Assembly (NCBI GenBank): GCA_045837725.1 | Contig: JBEWZL010000066.1 | Location: 248,001-312,000, forward strand | Source of the DNA: Vermamoeba vermiformis | Lineage: Eukaryota > Tubulinea > Echinamoebida | Reading direction: 5' to 3' | Length of the DNA stretch: 64,000 nt | Part shown: piece after piece, positions 1 through 9,626 of the stretch | How the letters are laid out: every line of letters begins with the position of its first letter | Numbering within the stretch: the stretch's first letter is position 1 | The notes under the pieces: generated by a model | What the model saw: the letters and a program-made list of their open reading frames with translations, nothing else | The model's database searches: none | What the model was told of the DNA's origin: nothing | Made by a program: the position numbers and the translations under genes

Positions 1-217
1 CAAAAGCGGTGTCAAGTGCGCTACGAGTCTGCAGCGAGTGAATGTTATATAGTAGTCTATATATAGCTGCAGTATATGCGCTGTAGAGGACTCTGTTCAG
101 CACGCACCTGCTGTTCTGGATCTGCTTCGTGCGCGCAATGTGCTGCGCGGCCTGATCGACGTCAGCAAGAGGCAGTGCACTCTAAAGCGAAAGTCAATAT
201 TAATATTACTATATTAG
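1..217 (+). CDS. C-terminal fragment of an unidentified protein
   Basis: This looks like the last two exons of a gene that begins left of the window. A partial exon runs from base 1 to 37. A GTGAAT donor follows, then an intron ending in CTGTAG, and the last exon spans 87-217. Phase 1 joins them into one open frame ending ...DLLRARNVLRGLID...ILILLY and TAG. The helical, Leu/Arg-rich tail reads as real protein, but it is too short for a family assignment. The donor is not of the common GTAAGT/GTACGT type used in this window, so the junction is tentative. Confidence 0.4.
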
Positions 218-623
218 GCAATCGAGGTAGTGACTTGCGAGGTGTTTGGACAAATTGAGCGATTGCGCTGAACTTAAATACGTTAGCTAACGTCGATCTA
301 ACCACGAACACTGACCTAACAACAAGGCCCTATTGTATCGTGCAGGATAATTACATATGCGTTCAATTTCGCATTTTCCAGTGACGAGATGCAGCACTCG
401 CTTGTACGCAGGTCTGAACCACGGCCAGTACCAGTAGGTGCAGCACAACGTGTACACATAGAGCACCAATCGCTGCCAGGGCGTGCGTGCGTAGTGAATG
501 GGCTGATAAGTCGCAGCTCTGTGCATTGCGAGCTGATTTTATTTGAAATTAACGCATCTGAACTGTCAGACACAAGTCATTCCCAGTTTGAGACTAGTGA
601 ACAGTGCAATATAGTCAATTCAG
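218..623. other. intergenic / 5' region of the AP-4 beta gene
   Basis: About 400 bp without a convincing coding frame. The short open frames on both strands lack splice signals or family similarity. The stretch presumably holds the terminator of the fragment to the left and the promoter of the AP-4 beta gene. No TATA box or recognisable operator stands out. Confidence 0.5.
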
Positions 624-3382
624 ATGGCGTACTTCACTGAACAGCGCAAGGGCGAGATTAATGACTTGCGCAATCTGTTGCAACAAGCACAACTCGATCG
701 CAATGACGAAGAAAAACAGAGGTAAATAAGAGCGTGCCTATATTATTTAAAATTCACCATTAAATTGTGCGCGCAACAACCCTGATCCTGTGCTGTTAGG
801 GAGTGCATTAAGAAAGTAATTGCTGCCATGACACTGGGCATGGATGTGTCGCCGCTGTTCAGCGAGATGATCATGGTACGCACTCCTATCATGTCCTTCA
901 ATATGAGATGATTGACACTATTATTATTACTGTTGACAGGCCTCCAACACACGTGACTTGGTGGTGAAGAAGATGGTCTATTTATATCTCACCCATCACG
1001 CGCGCGAACACCCTGAGACCGGTACGCGCTGTCTCGTATATAGATAGTCTAATAGATAGAATAATAATACATCATAATAATCAAACATACCACAACACCA
1101 TACCTCGACAGCTCACTAACATGGCCCCGCAGCGCTGCTCGCCATCAACACGCTGCTCAAAGACTACGCCGATGACAGTCCCATGGTGCGGGGCTTGGCG
1201 TTGCGTGCCCTGGCCTCGCTGCGACAGCGTGCCCTGGTGGAGCACGTGATTCTGCCGCTCAAGAGTGGCCTCGTCGATGTCTCGCCGTACGTGCGCCGTA
1301 CTGCCGTGCTGGGCTGTGCCAAAGTGTTTCAACTCGCCCCTGATACCATAAAAGGCAAGTATGGATGCTGCACGTGAGGGACTTCAGTGCCACTAATGCC
1401 CAAATATAGACCCAGCGATCATCAACAAGCTGTACGAGATGTTGCGCGACAAGGACCCGCAAGTGATGGTCAATGCCGCGGTGACACTCGATGAAATTCT
1501 CCGCAGCGACGGACGCGGAAATTTGGATTTGTCTCCCAGTGCCGGCATTCAACTGAACAAGAAGCTGGCACTGCACCTGATGGAGCGACTGAGTGCGCTG
1601 GATCAGTGGGGGCAGTGTCTCATCTTGGACTATCTCGTCAAGTACCTGCCCGATGAGGACGAGCTATTTCCTTTTATGGTAAGTCACCCACGCATGCACT
1701 TGCAGCTGCTGGGTCACTCACCGCTGCTAAATATAGAACATGCTGGACACGCGCCTGCAAAGTATCCACGTGAGCGTGGTGTTTGCAGTGATCAAACTGT
1801 TCCTCGCCTGGACCACGCACCTGCCTGACGTGCATCGGGCCGTGTACGCGCGTGTCAAACAGCCGCTGCTGCTGCTCATGCACGCCCAACACGCGGAATT
1901 ACACGCGGGGGTGCTGCACCACATCAAGCTGATCACGCATCACGTGCCCGATCTGTTCGCGCACGAGTTCAAGCGCTTTTACTGTCGCGTGTCAGATCCG
2001 CCCTATCTGCGCCGACTCAAGATTGACATTTTGACAGCTGTCGCCGATGCCAACAATGGCGCGCAGATCATCGACGAATTGTCCGAATATGTACATGACC
2101 GTCACGTGACTGTCGCGCAACAGGCCGTGCTCGCGATTGGTCGCGTCGGTGAAGTGACACCTGTCACTGAGCGTGCTGTCACCGCACTCACTGCCGTGCT
2201 GGACTACTTTGAGGCACGTGATCTCAACCAGGGTCACGCACGTGATCTGCGCGATGCCGCACTGATAGCCCTGGCAGATGTCTGTCGCGTGAGACCGGAG
2301 AGTTCCGTGCTGTCCTGTGTGCCACGTGTCTTGACCATTGCAGCACGTGATCGACAGCTGTCACCTGCCGCACTCACTGCTGTCGCTTCCTTATTAGGAG
2401 GACCAGCAGCCGTGCTCGACGAATCACCGTACGCCGCGGAGGATTGGGCGCGTCACGTGACCGATCTCGATGCGAGCTCACTTACCGCATTTGGACACAG
2501 TGCCACTGCACTCATGTTGAAGCGACCAGCGGAGGTCAAGCCCTGGTTGGGCGGACTGCTCGAGAACTGCATTGAACGCCCTGGTAAGTGCGGCTATTTT
2601 TAGACTGACTGGCGACTGACCGACACGCAGAGTCCAATGCCCTGGCACGTGATCAGGCCACGTGGCTGTACAACTTGCTGAGCTTGGACGTGGGCTTGGC
2701 GAAGCAAGTGATGTTCACTGAACAGGCTATAAATAGATTCGCCGAGGATCAGCCGCTGGAGATCATCGATCGGTTGTTCGAAGAATTCAATTCGCTGTCA
2801 GTCATCTACGGCGAGCCCTCCGAACGATTCATTGAAACACGTGCGGTGAGTGACACGCTGCAGGACCTGGTGCAGGACTCGGACTCGGAGGACGAGGAAG
2901 AGGAGGACGAGGAGAGCGATGAGGAGCACCCTGTGACACCTGTCAACACTGTCAGTCACGTGACACCTGTCAGTGGCCAGTCAGTGCCAGCAGTGCCACA
3001 GAGCAGCGTGAGCTTCAAGGCCCAGGTGAGCTTGGACGCGAAGAGTTTTGAAGGGCACTGGAAGACACTGAAGGAGTGTGGCTCGGTGCAGCTGGACACG
3101 CAGCTCGCGAGTGACAAGCCGCAGAGTGTGGTGGAGAGCATTGAGACGCAGATGAAAGCACAGCGCTTGCACGTGATGGCCAAGGGTGTGGTGAAACAAG
3201 TGATCAAATTCTACCTCTACACGCAGCTGGAGGGCTCAGACATGTTGGTGCTGGTGGAGATGATCGTTGATCTCACGCAACAGCGCTTGACGGCCAAGTT
3301 CAAGTCACCCAACCTCGATCCGGACTACTTGAGACAGTTTTTGTTGCACTTCCAAGCTGTCGTCACCCCAATCACTAAATAA
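624..3382 (+). CDS. AP4B1: AP-4 adaptor complex subunit beta
   Basis: Large beta subunit of the AP-4 coat, which sorts cargo at the trans-Golgi network. Exons: 624-721, 800-875, 940-1021, 1133-1354, 1410-1678, 1737-2583, 2631-3382, giving 781 aa against about 740 in animals. Phases are consistent and the fourth intron has a GC donor (GCAAGT). The adaptin trunk matches beta-4 more closely than beta-1/2/3: GMDVSPLFSEMIM, then VRGLALRALASLR, YVRRTAVLGCAKV, DQWGQCLILDYL, FKRFYCRVSDPPYL and SPYAAEDWARHV. A strongly acidic hinge (about residues 614-635, DSEDEEEEDEES) leads to a C-terminal appendage-like domain. The hinge carries two VTPV peptides encoded by the TGACACCTGTCA word, and a third lies in the trunk. 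The gene holds about 16 CACGTG sites. It ends only 59 bp from the convergent neighbour. Confidence 0.93.
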
Positions 3383-3441
3383 ATCTTTTTATGGACATGG
3401 TAAAATTTGTACATTTTTACACGTATTTACAAACACCCAAG

Positions 3442-4196
3442 TTAGGGTAGGATCCTTTGGACTTCTTCTTTAAGTTTTGCACCCAAAGCAGCTCGGCCAG
3501 GTTTCGTCTCTTCCTCAACAATTTGGTCAACTAACGAACTAACGGTAGGAGGGACGACCTCCTTTTTCGGAGTCTTGTGGGTGACGTCAACCTTATTTCC
3601 GTCTCCCACTGATGCTAAGTGATCGATGTGCTCAAAATTGTTTGTTTTTCTATTTACAAGTTAGCGAGCTTCGAACATCATTAATTTACTTGCCTAGAAT
3701 TGTCGGAAGAGTTTCTGAAAGTGTCTCCACCCTTCATAACAGGCACCTGGTTATTGTTGTTGTTTGTCCCCTCTGGCTTCTGTTTGCGGATCGGGGGTGA
3801 GTTTGCCTCGGTGGTGCGATTTGCTTGATTCTTAAGTAGATCATCACAATATGCTTTCAGCTCTTCATATTTCTTTTTCCAGTTTGTACGCTCCTGTTGC
3901 TTTCTGCGAAAACTTTGAGAAAACACATAAATTAATCTGTTTTCTTACCCGTCGTTCTCAGAGGAAGGCTTAGAGGGTACTATGAACAACGTTAATGGCT
4001 TTTTAATCTGGTAAGTAGGTCTTAGTTTTATGGGTGCTTTTTTATCAGCTTCTCGAAGCTGGGCTTCGTCTCCACCTATCTGCTGTAGAAAGTCACTAAT
4101 TGAAGTGCCAAATGGCACCGAGTCGACGTATTCTTGTTTTGAGGTGGTAAAAAAATATTTAACTTCGATTGTTGTTGTCATGTTGGCATTTGTCAA
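3442..4196 (-). CDS. small protein with ubiquitin-like-size N-terminus and coiled coil
   Basis: Unrecognised protein of about 221 aa. Exons on the minus strand: 4196-3949, 3903-3694 (acceptor could also be at 3912), 3649-3442. The second intron has a GC donor (GGCAAGT) and is needed to keep frame into the last exon. The first 80 residues (TTIEVKYFFTTS..., ...LRPTYQIKKPLTLFIVP) have the size and strand pattern of a beta-grasp domain. They are followed by a charged helix (WKKKYEELKAYCDDLLKNQ), a polar Asn-rich linker and a C-terminal helix (SSLVDQIVEEE). An alternative start is the second Met, MTTTIE. It diverges from the phosphorylase gene across a 214-bp promoter region. There are no CACGTG words here, unlike both flanking blocks. 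No function is proposed. Confidence 0.7.
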
Positions 4197-4410
4197 GGAA
4201 AATCAAACTCGAGCACTTTTTCTGCCGTCCTTCGCTGACGCCAATATTTGTATTTTCAAGCTCTGGCAAGACCACTGCACCTCATGAGGTAATACTTTTA
4301 CAAAGTATTCCAATGCTAACTTTTATTTTCCAAGTTCGAAATTCAACTTTGAAAACGCGACTATTAAACATCTCGGAAGTGTTGGAGATAACAACAACGT
4401 CACAGTCAAG

Positions 4411-5616
4411 ATGGGAGAAATAAACGATGAGACAACGACCTTAAATTCTAGTGGGCAAGTGACTTTAATTATCACCTTGAATTTTGTAATTAACAACTCT
4501 AAAGGGACAAAGCTTTGTCAATCTGTGTCATCTGCGCACTTGACGAGGAGGCTCAAGCTGTACAAGATGTCTTTGCAAAAGCGCAGCAACTGACTTGGCA
4601 AAATGGAACAACCCGTAGTGGCTTCTCTTACAAAAAAACCACTTTTGCTGATCTGGCAAATCAGCCTCTATCAGTTTCCCTGTTTGGCTTGAGCAAGATG
4701 GGTCACAAAGTTATACAAAGTTTGGCAAATATTCTAACAGAGTTCAATCCGGACTACGCTATAATGACTGGAGTCTGTGCTGGTTGCAAAGGAGAAGATG
4801 TCAGATTAGGTGATATTTTTGTTGCTGACAAGGCGTGGGCAGTTGTAGGAAAGGCAAGTCAAGAATCATTCAAATCGGAGGCAGCAACTATACAAATTAG
4901 AGAAGGTCTTGCAACGTTCTTGGCGAGCTTGATCCGTGAAGACTCCGTTGAGAAGATTTGCCAAACAATCCGCCCAAGACCAGAGCCAAAGACATTGCGC
5001 ATTCTAAAATTTCTACACGCTGTCCGTGAAGGTAAAGGAGTTGATCAGCATAGATTGCAAGAGTTGCGTCAGGCAATTTGGCCAGAATTGATTGACACAC
5101 AGCAGTGGAGTGCATTTTTTACCAAAGATTTACGGCCATATCTGCATCTTGCTGATAAGACATTTACTCTGCGCGAAGAGTCTGAGCGGAAACTAGAAGA
5201 GGCTGAGCTGGTTGAGGGGCCTATTGACAAGCAGACACAGTAAGCAATACAACTGTTATCAAGATTTAAACTAATCAGACATTAGTCGGCCAGTAAAAGC
5301 TTTCTTAGCCCCTGTTGCTGGTTTTGTTGATGGAGTCCATGCTGATATGGACAAATGGTGGCCAGTATTGCAAAATGTAAACCGCAAAGTTGCTGCCATA
5401 GAAATGGAATCTGGAGTTTTCTTCGAGACTGTACACAGTTACAATTCATCAAACCGTCGTATGTCCAAGCCATGTGACTTCATCTTTGTTAAGGGTGTGA
5501 TGGATAATGGTGATGCTAACAAAGATGACTCCTTTAAAACCTATGCTGCAGAGGTTTCTGCAGCATTTGCATTTGCCTTTCTTAAACAAGCAGCTTGGCG
5601 AGCACATAATTTTTGA
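4411..5616 (+). CDS. nucleoside phosphorylase / nucleosidase superfamily protein
   Basis: Member of the PNP/MTA-SAH nucleosidase fold, which cleaves N-glycosidic bonds of nucleosides. The exact substrate cannot be read from the sequence. Exons: 4411-4454, 4505-5239, 5286-5616, 369 aa. Intron 1 has a GC donor (GGGCAAGT), and the frame is confirmed by SICVICALDEEAQAV straight after the acceptor. Diagnostic segments are the first strand with ALDEE, the central glycine-rich AIMTGVCAGCKGEDVRLGDI (nucleoside/phosphate loop) and, in the last exon, AAIEMESGVFFETV (the ribose-binding Met-Glu motif). A long insert (about residues 150-250) is unusual for small nucleosidases and resembles fused signalling-type versions. 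A similar fold is used as a sensor domain in some immune proteins, but no effector domain is seen here. Confidence 0.85.
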
Positions 5617-6880
5617 TGTAATTAACTTAGTTGAATTAATTTACAAAATAAACTGAAAATGGGTCTGGCAAGAAGTACATCTGCTGCTACTTTTTTTGCA
5701 CAGTAGACATCCTGTCCGTGGATGACCAACCAATGAGCCTATCCAAACGCTTCCACACTTTGGCAAGAAGAATTCATGGAAGCATCAGTGCATCATCTAT
5801 GACAGGATGCTGCGGCATAAAGCTATTACTTGGCGGACATCTTGTCCGGCAAAAATTGGACATCCATCACTGACCGCGCGTCCTTGCTGGCCAAGCACTA
5901 GGGATTGAGCTGAGGAAAGTTCCAGTTTTTGAAATCAAGCTCCAAATGTCTCAAAACAAAGATTTATGTCTACAGCTTTTCATGACATATGAAATCGTTT
6001 GTTGAAAATGTACAAATTGCTGTCACAACAATATCTTTGACGATTACTCATATCTTCTTGTTATATAGTGATAGTTCTGTACATCCTAAGTTTAAATGGT
6101 TTTGCAGCATATAGAACAAGTTGGTACTTAAGTTCTTTGCAGAACAAAGATATTTTCAGCCTCCAGCGGCTAGCCCAAAGCCTCCTGATGCCAATAGTAG
6201 CCTTCTTGGGCCCGCTGGTGCTAATGGCAAATTTTGGTAAAAGTTGGTAAATTACACATCAGCGGACGCAGCGACCCCGGACGGACGCAATGTCCACGGA
6301 CAGACGAAAAATTTTTGGCAGACAGGACGTCTGCCTATGAGAAACTTCTCATTCACAATATTCCATTTCTGGTACAGTTCTGTGCAGAACCATATCTACA
6401 AGAGGATTGCTTAAACGGGACATGATTTTTGGGTAGGATGTTTAACTGTTCTTTGTGCAGCAAACATATCCTGGTTGCGAATATATGTTATTTGCTCGAT
6501 ACAGTGCTACCCTTACAGCTTAAAAATCCAACTTTCTAATGTATGGGGATTACCTAATGGTGGCCGGAAGCTGATGCGGTGCAAGGCTCATACCTAGCAG
6601 TATCATATATGCCTACCTACTGCAGCAAACAGAATTAAATTTCATCAATTACTAACTTCAGCAGACGCCCCGTCCAGATCTGGACGGACGCCCTATCCAC
6701 GGACGGACACCATGTCCCTTTGCCTACAGCATCCTTCTTGGCAAAATTACTAAGTCCTACGTCCACCATACATTGTTTGCATAAAAAAGCTGGGATTAAA
6801 GGACTTAATGCGTCAAAAGCATTCAATCAGTCTACAGGACCAAAAAACTTTTAGGAATTGGTGTTATTTATTACTTTACA
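5617..6880. other. gene-free stretch with degenerate repeats
   Basis: About 1.26 kb with no plausible coding exon on either strand, by far the longest gap in the window. It contains several degenerate copies of a GGACGGAC...TGTCCACGGAC module: near 5701-5735 (inverted), 5833-5875, 6262-6335 and 6660-6720. One perfect 18-bp palindrome lies at 6670-6687. It may be a decayed mobile or satellite-like repeat or a non-coding transcript; no terminal repeats or transposase remnants were found. Confidence 0.6.
6670..6687. repeat. 18-bp perfect palindrome
   Basis: CCGTCCAGATCTGGACGG equals its own reverse complement. It sits inside the GGACGGAC-rich module of the gene-free stretch and would form a short cruciform or be a dimer binding site. 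Confidence 0.8.
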
Positions 6881-9443
6881 TTACACATTGCTCGTAACAG
6901 CGTTGGCAAAATTGCGTGAGAAACCAAGCCGGAATAGGTCTGCTACACTTTCATGAAATTGACTGCTGACATTTGCAGTTTCATGCAAGTGCGGCAAGGT
7001 CAGCAGCTCTTGATAGGCTTGCATCAAGGTCTGCGTGTCGTCACTCGAGAACATTGGTTGCTCTGTTTGCTCGTCAGTTGATTGCCTAAAGTCACTTAAA
7101 TCTGTACCTAAAAATAGCAGTGGCAGGGCCTCGTACAGTATTTTGAACAAGAATTTGGTGGGAATTAAGCTGTTGCTCACGAGCTTGACGATGGCTTGCG
7201 CGGCTGATGCGAAATCTCCGTCCTAATGGCAGTCAGTACCGAGAAGATTGCCAAATATGGTCATGCTTACTTGACGCAGCGACAAAAACTGCGAATAGAG
7301 CTGCAAAAATAGCAACAACGAAGAGACGTGTCGATTGGTGTTGAAGTAGGCCATTAACGGCTGCAACTGATTGGTCAGTTGATGCAGCGAACTCTTGTCA
7401 CTAGCTGTCACATAACATTGCTGCAATTCATCCGCGGTCAGACCTGTCAGTTGACTCGAGGACGACAGCAGTGCCACCAATCGCTTGTAGATCGGTTTGT
7501 CCGTGCCCTGGTGCAGATCGATCACGTGACTGAGCAGCTGATCGACAATCTTCCACATCATCGACGAGGCTTGCTGACGACTGTCCTGCGCGTTCTTTTG
7601 CGTCAGTGCGGCTAAATATAGCTCAATGCTCCACGCGAGTGCACTGCCGTAACACTGCTTGCTCAGGGCACGGTGGCACTGCTCGAGGTAGATGGCACGT
7701 GTCTCGTTGCCACTCACGTCGTGTCGCGCGCACAGTGCCAGCATCTTGCGCGCTTGTCGTTCAGTGAACGGTCGTGCTCGTTCAATCATCTGTCACATGT
7801 CAGTTACAATGTTGACACGTGTCATTCAGTGATCCGTACCGCAGAGAAAGTCGGTGCGCCGAGTGATGGCACGTGCGCGCAATAGTCTGCAATGATGTGC
7901 CAGTAGCTCGGATGTTGTTCCGCGTTGTCAAACAGCACGTGACAGTACTCCATGAGCACGTGATCGCGTCGCAGTTGCGAATAGTCACGTGTCACTGGCA
8001 CGTGATACAGCGTGGCCTTGTCGAACAGATCGAGCCAATGCGCGCGCAGCCAATCATCCTCCACGTGACTCACTTCCTCCATGACCTAATTAGGAAATAT
8101 CAGCACGCAGTCACGTGTCGAGTTCAGAAAGTGTACCGAGTATACGTCGCCCTTGAAAATCTCCATCAGAATGTGATCGAGATCAGTCACGTGATGCACC
8201 GCAGAGGTCGCGCGGTCAATCAGTTCACTGAATTCGTGACGTGTCTCCTCGTCCTCTGCCAAAATCATTTGCGGATCTGCAAACAACACTTTAGCAATCA
8301 CGTGCTCGCTCCAACTGGCAGTCACGTGCTCAATCACCGCTTCATCTCCGGCTAATAATAGCAACACGCGATGCAGCTGATCGGTGTTTGACGCGTGTCC
8401 GTATTGCTGTTCGTGCGTTGACACCAGACGTCTAGTGACAGTTAGTTCACTGAACGCCATTATTACCTAATTTGGCAACTTACGCAACATCCTCGTGCCA
8501 TTGGCCCCAGCGCAGCAAAAATTCATCCGTGTTCATGAAAGAGGTCATGTCGACAGTAACTGGCATGGTGTTCAGTGCCAGGTCGATGAAGGACAGCAAT
8601 TGACCATATTTGGAATTCTTTTGGCCGTGTTGCGGGTGCAGGGCCAGCAATTCACGTGCTTGATTGCGAAGGCCGCGCACAATGCAGCCCGCCACGAGTC
8701 GCCAGTACTGCGGATCTTGTTCAGTGAACGGCGCTGCAGCACGTGATCCTACGTGTCCTAAAATAGGCTCGTAGTCCTCGAGCCAGGACTGCAACTGCAC
8801 CAACTGCGCCACACTGCGCGAGTGCAGCAAGAACAGCTCGGAGAGGTGCCACATCACCTCGTGCGCGTGTGAGCTGCGCGTACTGGAGTCATGCTGCGTA
8901 CTGGAGTCATGCTGCGTACTGGAGTCATGCTGCGTACTGGATTCGTGTGCTTGAGCGCGCAGCAGAGCTCGATAATGTCGACTCGCTTGCACGAGTTCAG
9001 TGCGCAACTCTCGCGACAAATGCGTGCCTCGCAGATTGGTCTTTTTGTTTTGACGCTCTACTTGTTGCACCCGCTCTTGTAAGTGCACAAATACTCCGTG
9101 AGATTCGCAGATCAGCTGTTAGCCATATTAATTTGATTATGTTACACCTGTTAATCATCGATTTACCTTGCTTTTTTGGGTAGATACAACCTCAGATATT
9201 TTTAAGACTGTTGTTTGGCGCGCGTTTGGATCCTATTCGAAAAATTATCAAATATTCTTAAAAAATAGTTGGTGCACTGCATTAATAACGTACACTCTTG
9301 CCATATAATTTAACATTTTCGTTAACATTTTGCTTGGGCTGCTGAAACAAGATCAGCTCGTTGCCAGTACTCCAACGAAATGCAGTTCTGCAACCAGGGT
9401 GCAACTTGAATCCCGGCACATTGATGACGTTATGTGCACTCAT
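6881..9443 (-). CDS. NUP85: nucleoporin NUP85
   Basis: Scaffold component of the Y-shaped (NUP107-160) complex of the nuclear pore. Minus-strand exons: 9443-9294, 9232-9167, 9115-8484, 8431-8146, 8085-7840, 7789-7271, 7222-6881, 746 aa (656 in human). An ATG at 9512 in the same frame would add 23 residues. The N-terminal blade matches NUP85 (VINVPGFKLHPG...FRWSTGNELILF). The alpha-solenoid follows: LRWGQWHEDV, SEHVIAKVLFADP, LMEIFKGD, WLRAHWLDLFD, YWHIIADYCAHVP, YGSALAWSIE, and ALPLLFLGTDLS near the end. Exon 3 carries an 18-bp tandem repeat encoding SSTQHD copies. The gene has about 15 CACGTG words, several TTCASTGAA words and one TGACACGTGTCA palindrome in an intron. Confidence 0.92.
8085..8098 (-). 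repeat. CCTAATTAGGAAAT word at a splice acceptor
   Basis: One of four exact copies. On the sense strand of NUP85 it reads ATTTCCTAATTAGG and supplies branch point (CTAAT) and acceptor AG in one 10-bp palindrome. Confidence 0.85.
8881..8943 (-). repeat. 18-bp coding minisatellite in NUP85
   Basis: Three near-perfect 18-bp units (TACTGGAGTCATGCTGCG on the plus strand) plus a degenerate fourth. On the coding strand they read as the hexapeptide SSTQHD repeated in a loop of the N-terminal solenoid. The unit length keeps frame, so copy number can vary without harm. Confidence 0.9.
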
Positions 9444-9626
9444 GGTGAACTGGCCCTTGTGTTGCTGCAACAGACAGGGCGCGGGATCAGGAGCAGTATC
9501 CCCGCGACACAACCGACACGACCCGACATTCCCTAATTAAGCATGTACGCAAACAAATTTGAACGCAAAAAATTTACATACAAGACAAAGGGGTTAAGTA
9601 ATACAATAAAGAACAGTCTCTACTCG

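Noticed and set aside
5617-6880. A transposon or virus-derived element in the desert
   Set aside because: No transposase, integrase, reverse transcriptase or capsid-like frame and no terminal repeats or target-site duplication could be seen.
8086-8106. A 21-nt intron in NUP85 (GTGCTG...TTAG)
   Set aside because: A 64-nt intron starting at GTATAC (8145) gives a much better alignment to the NUP85 family (IFKGD joined to VMEEV).
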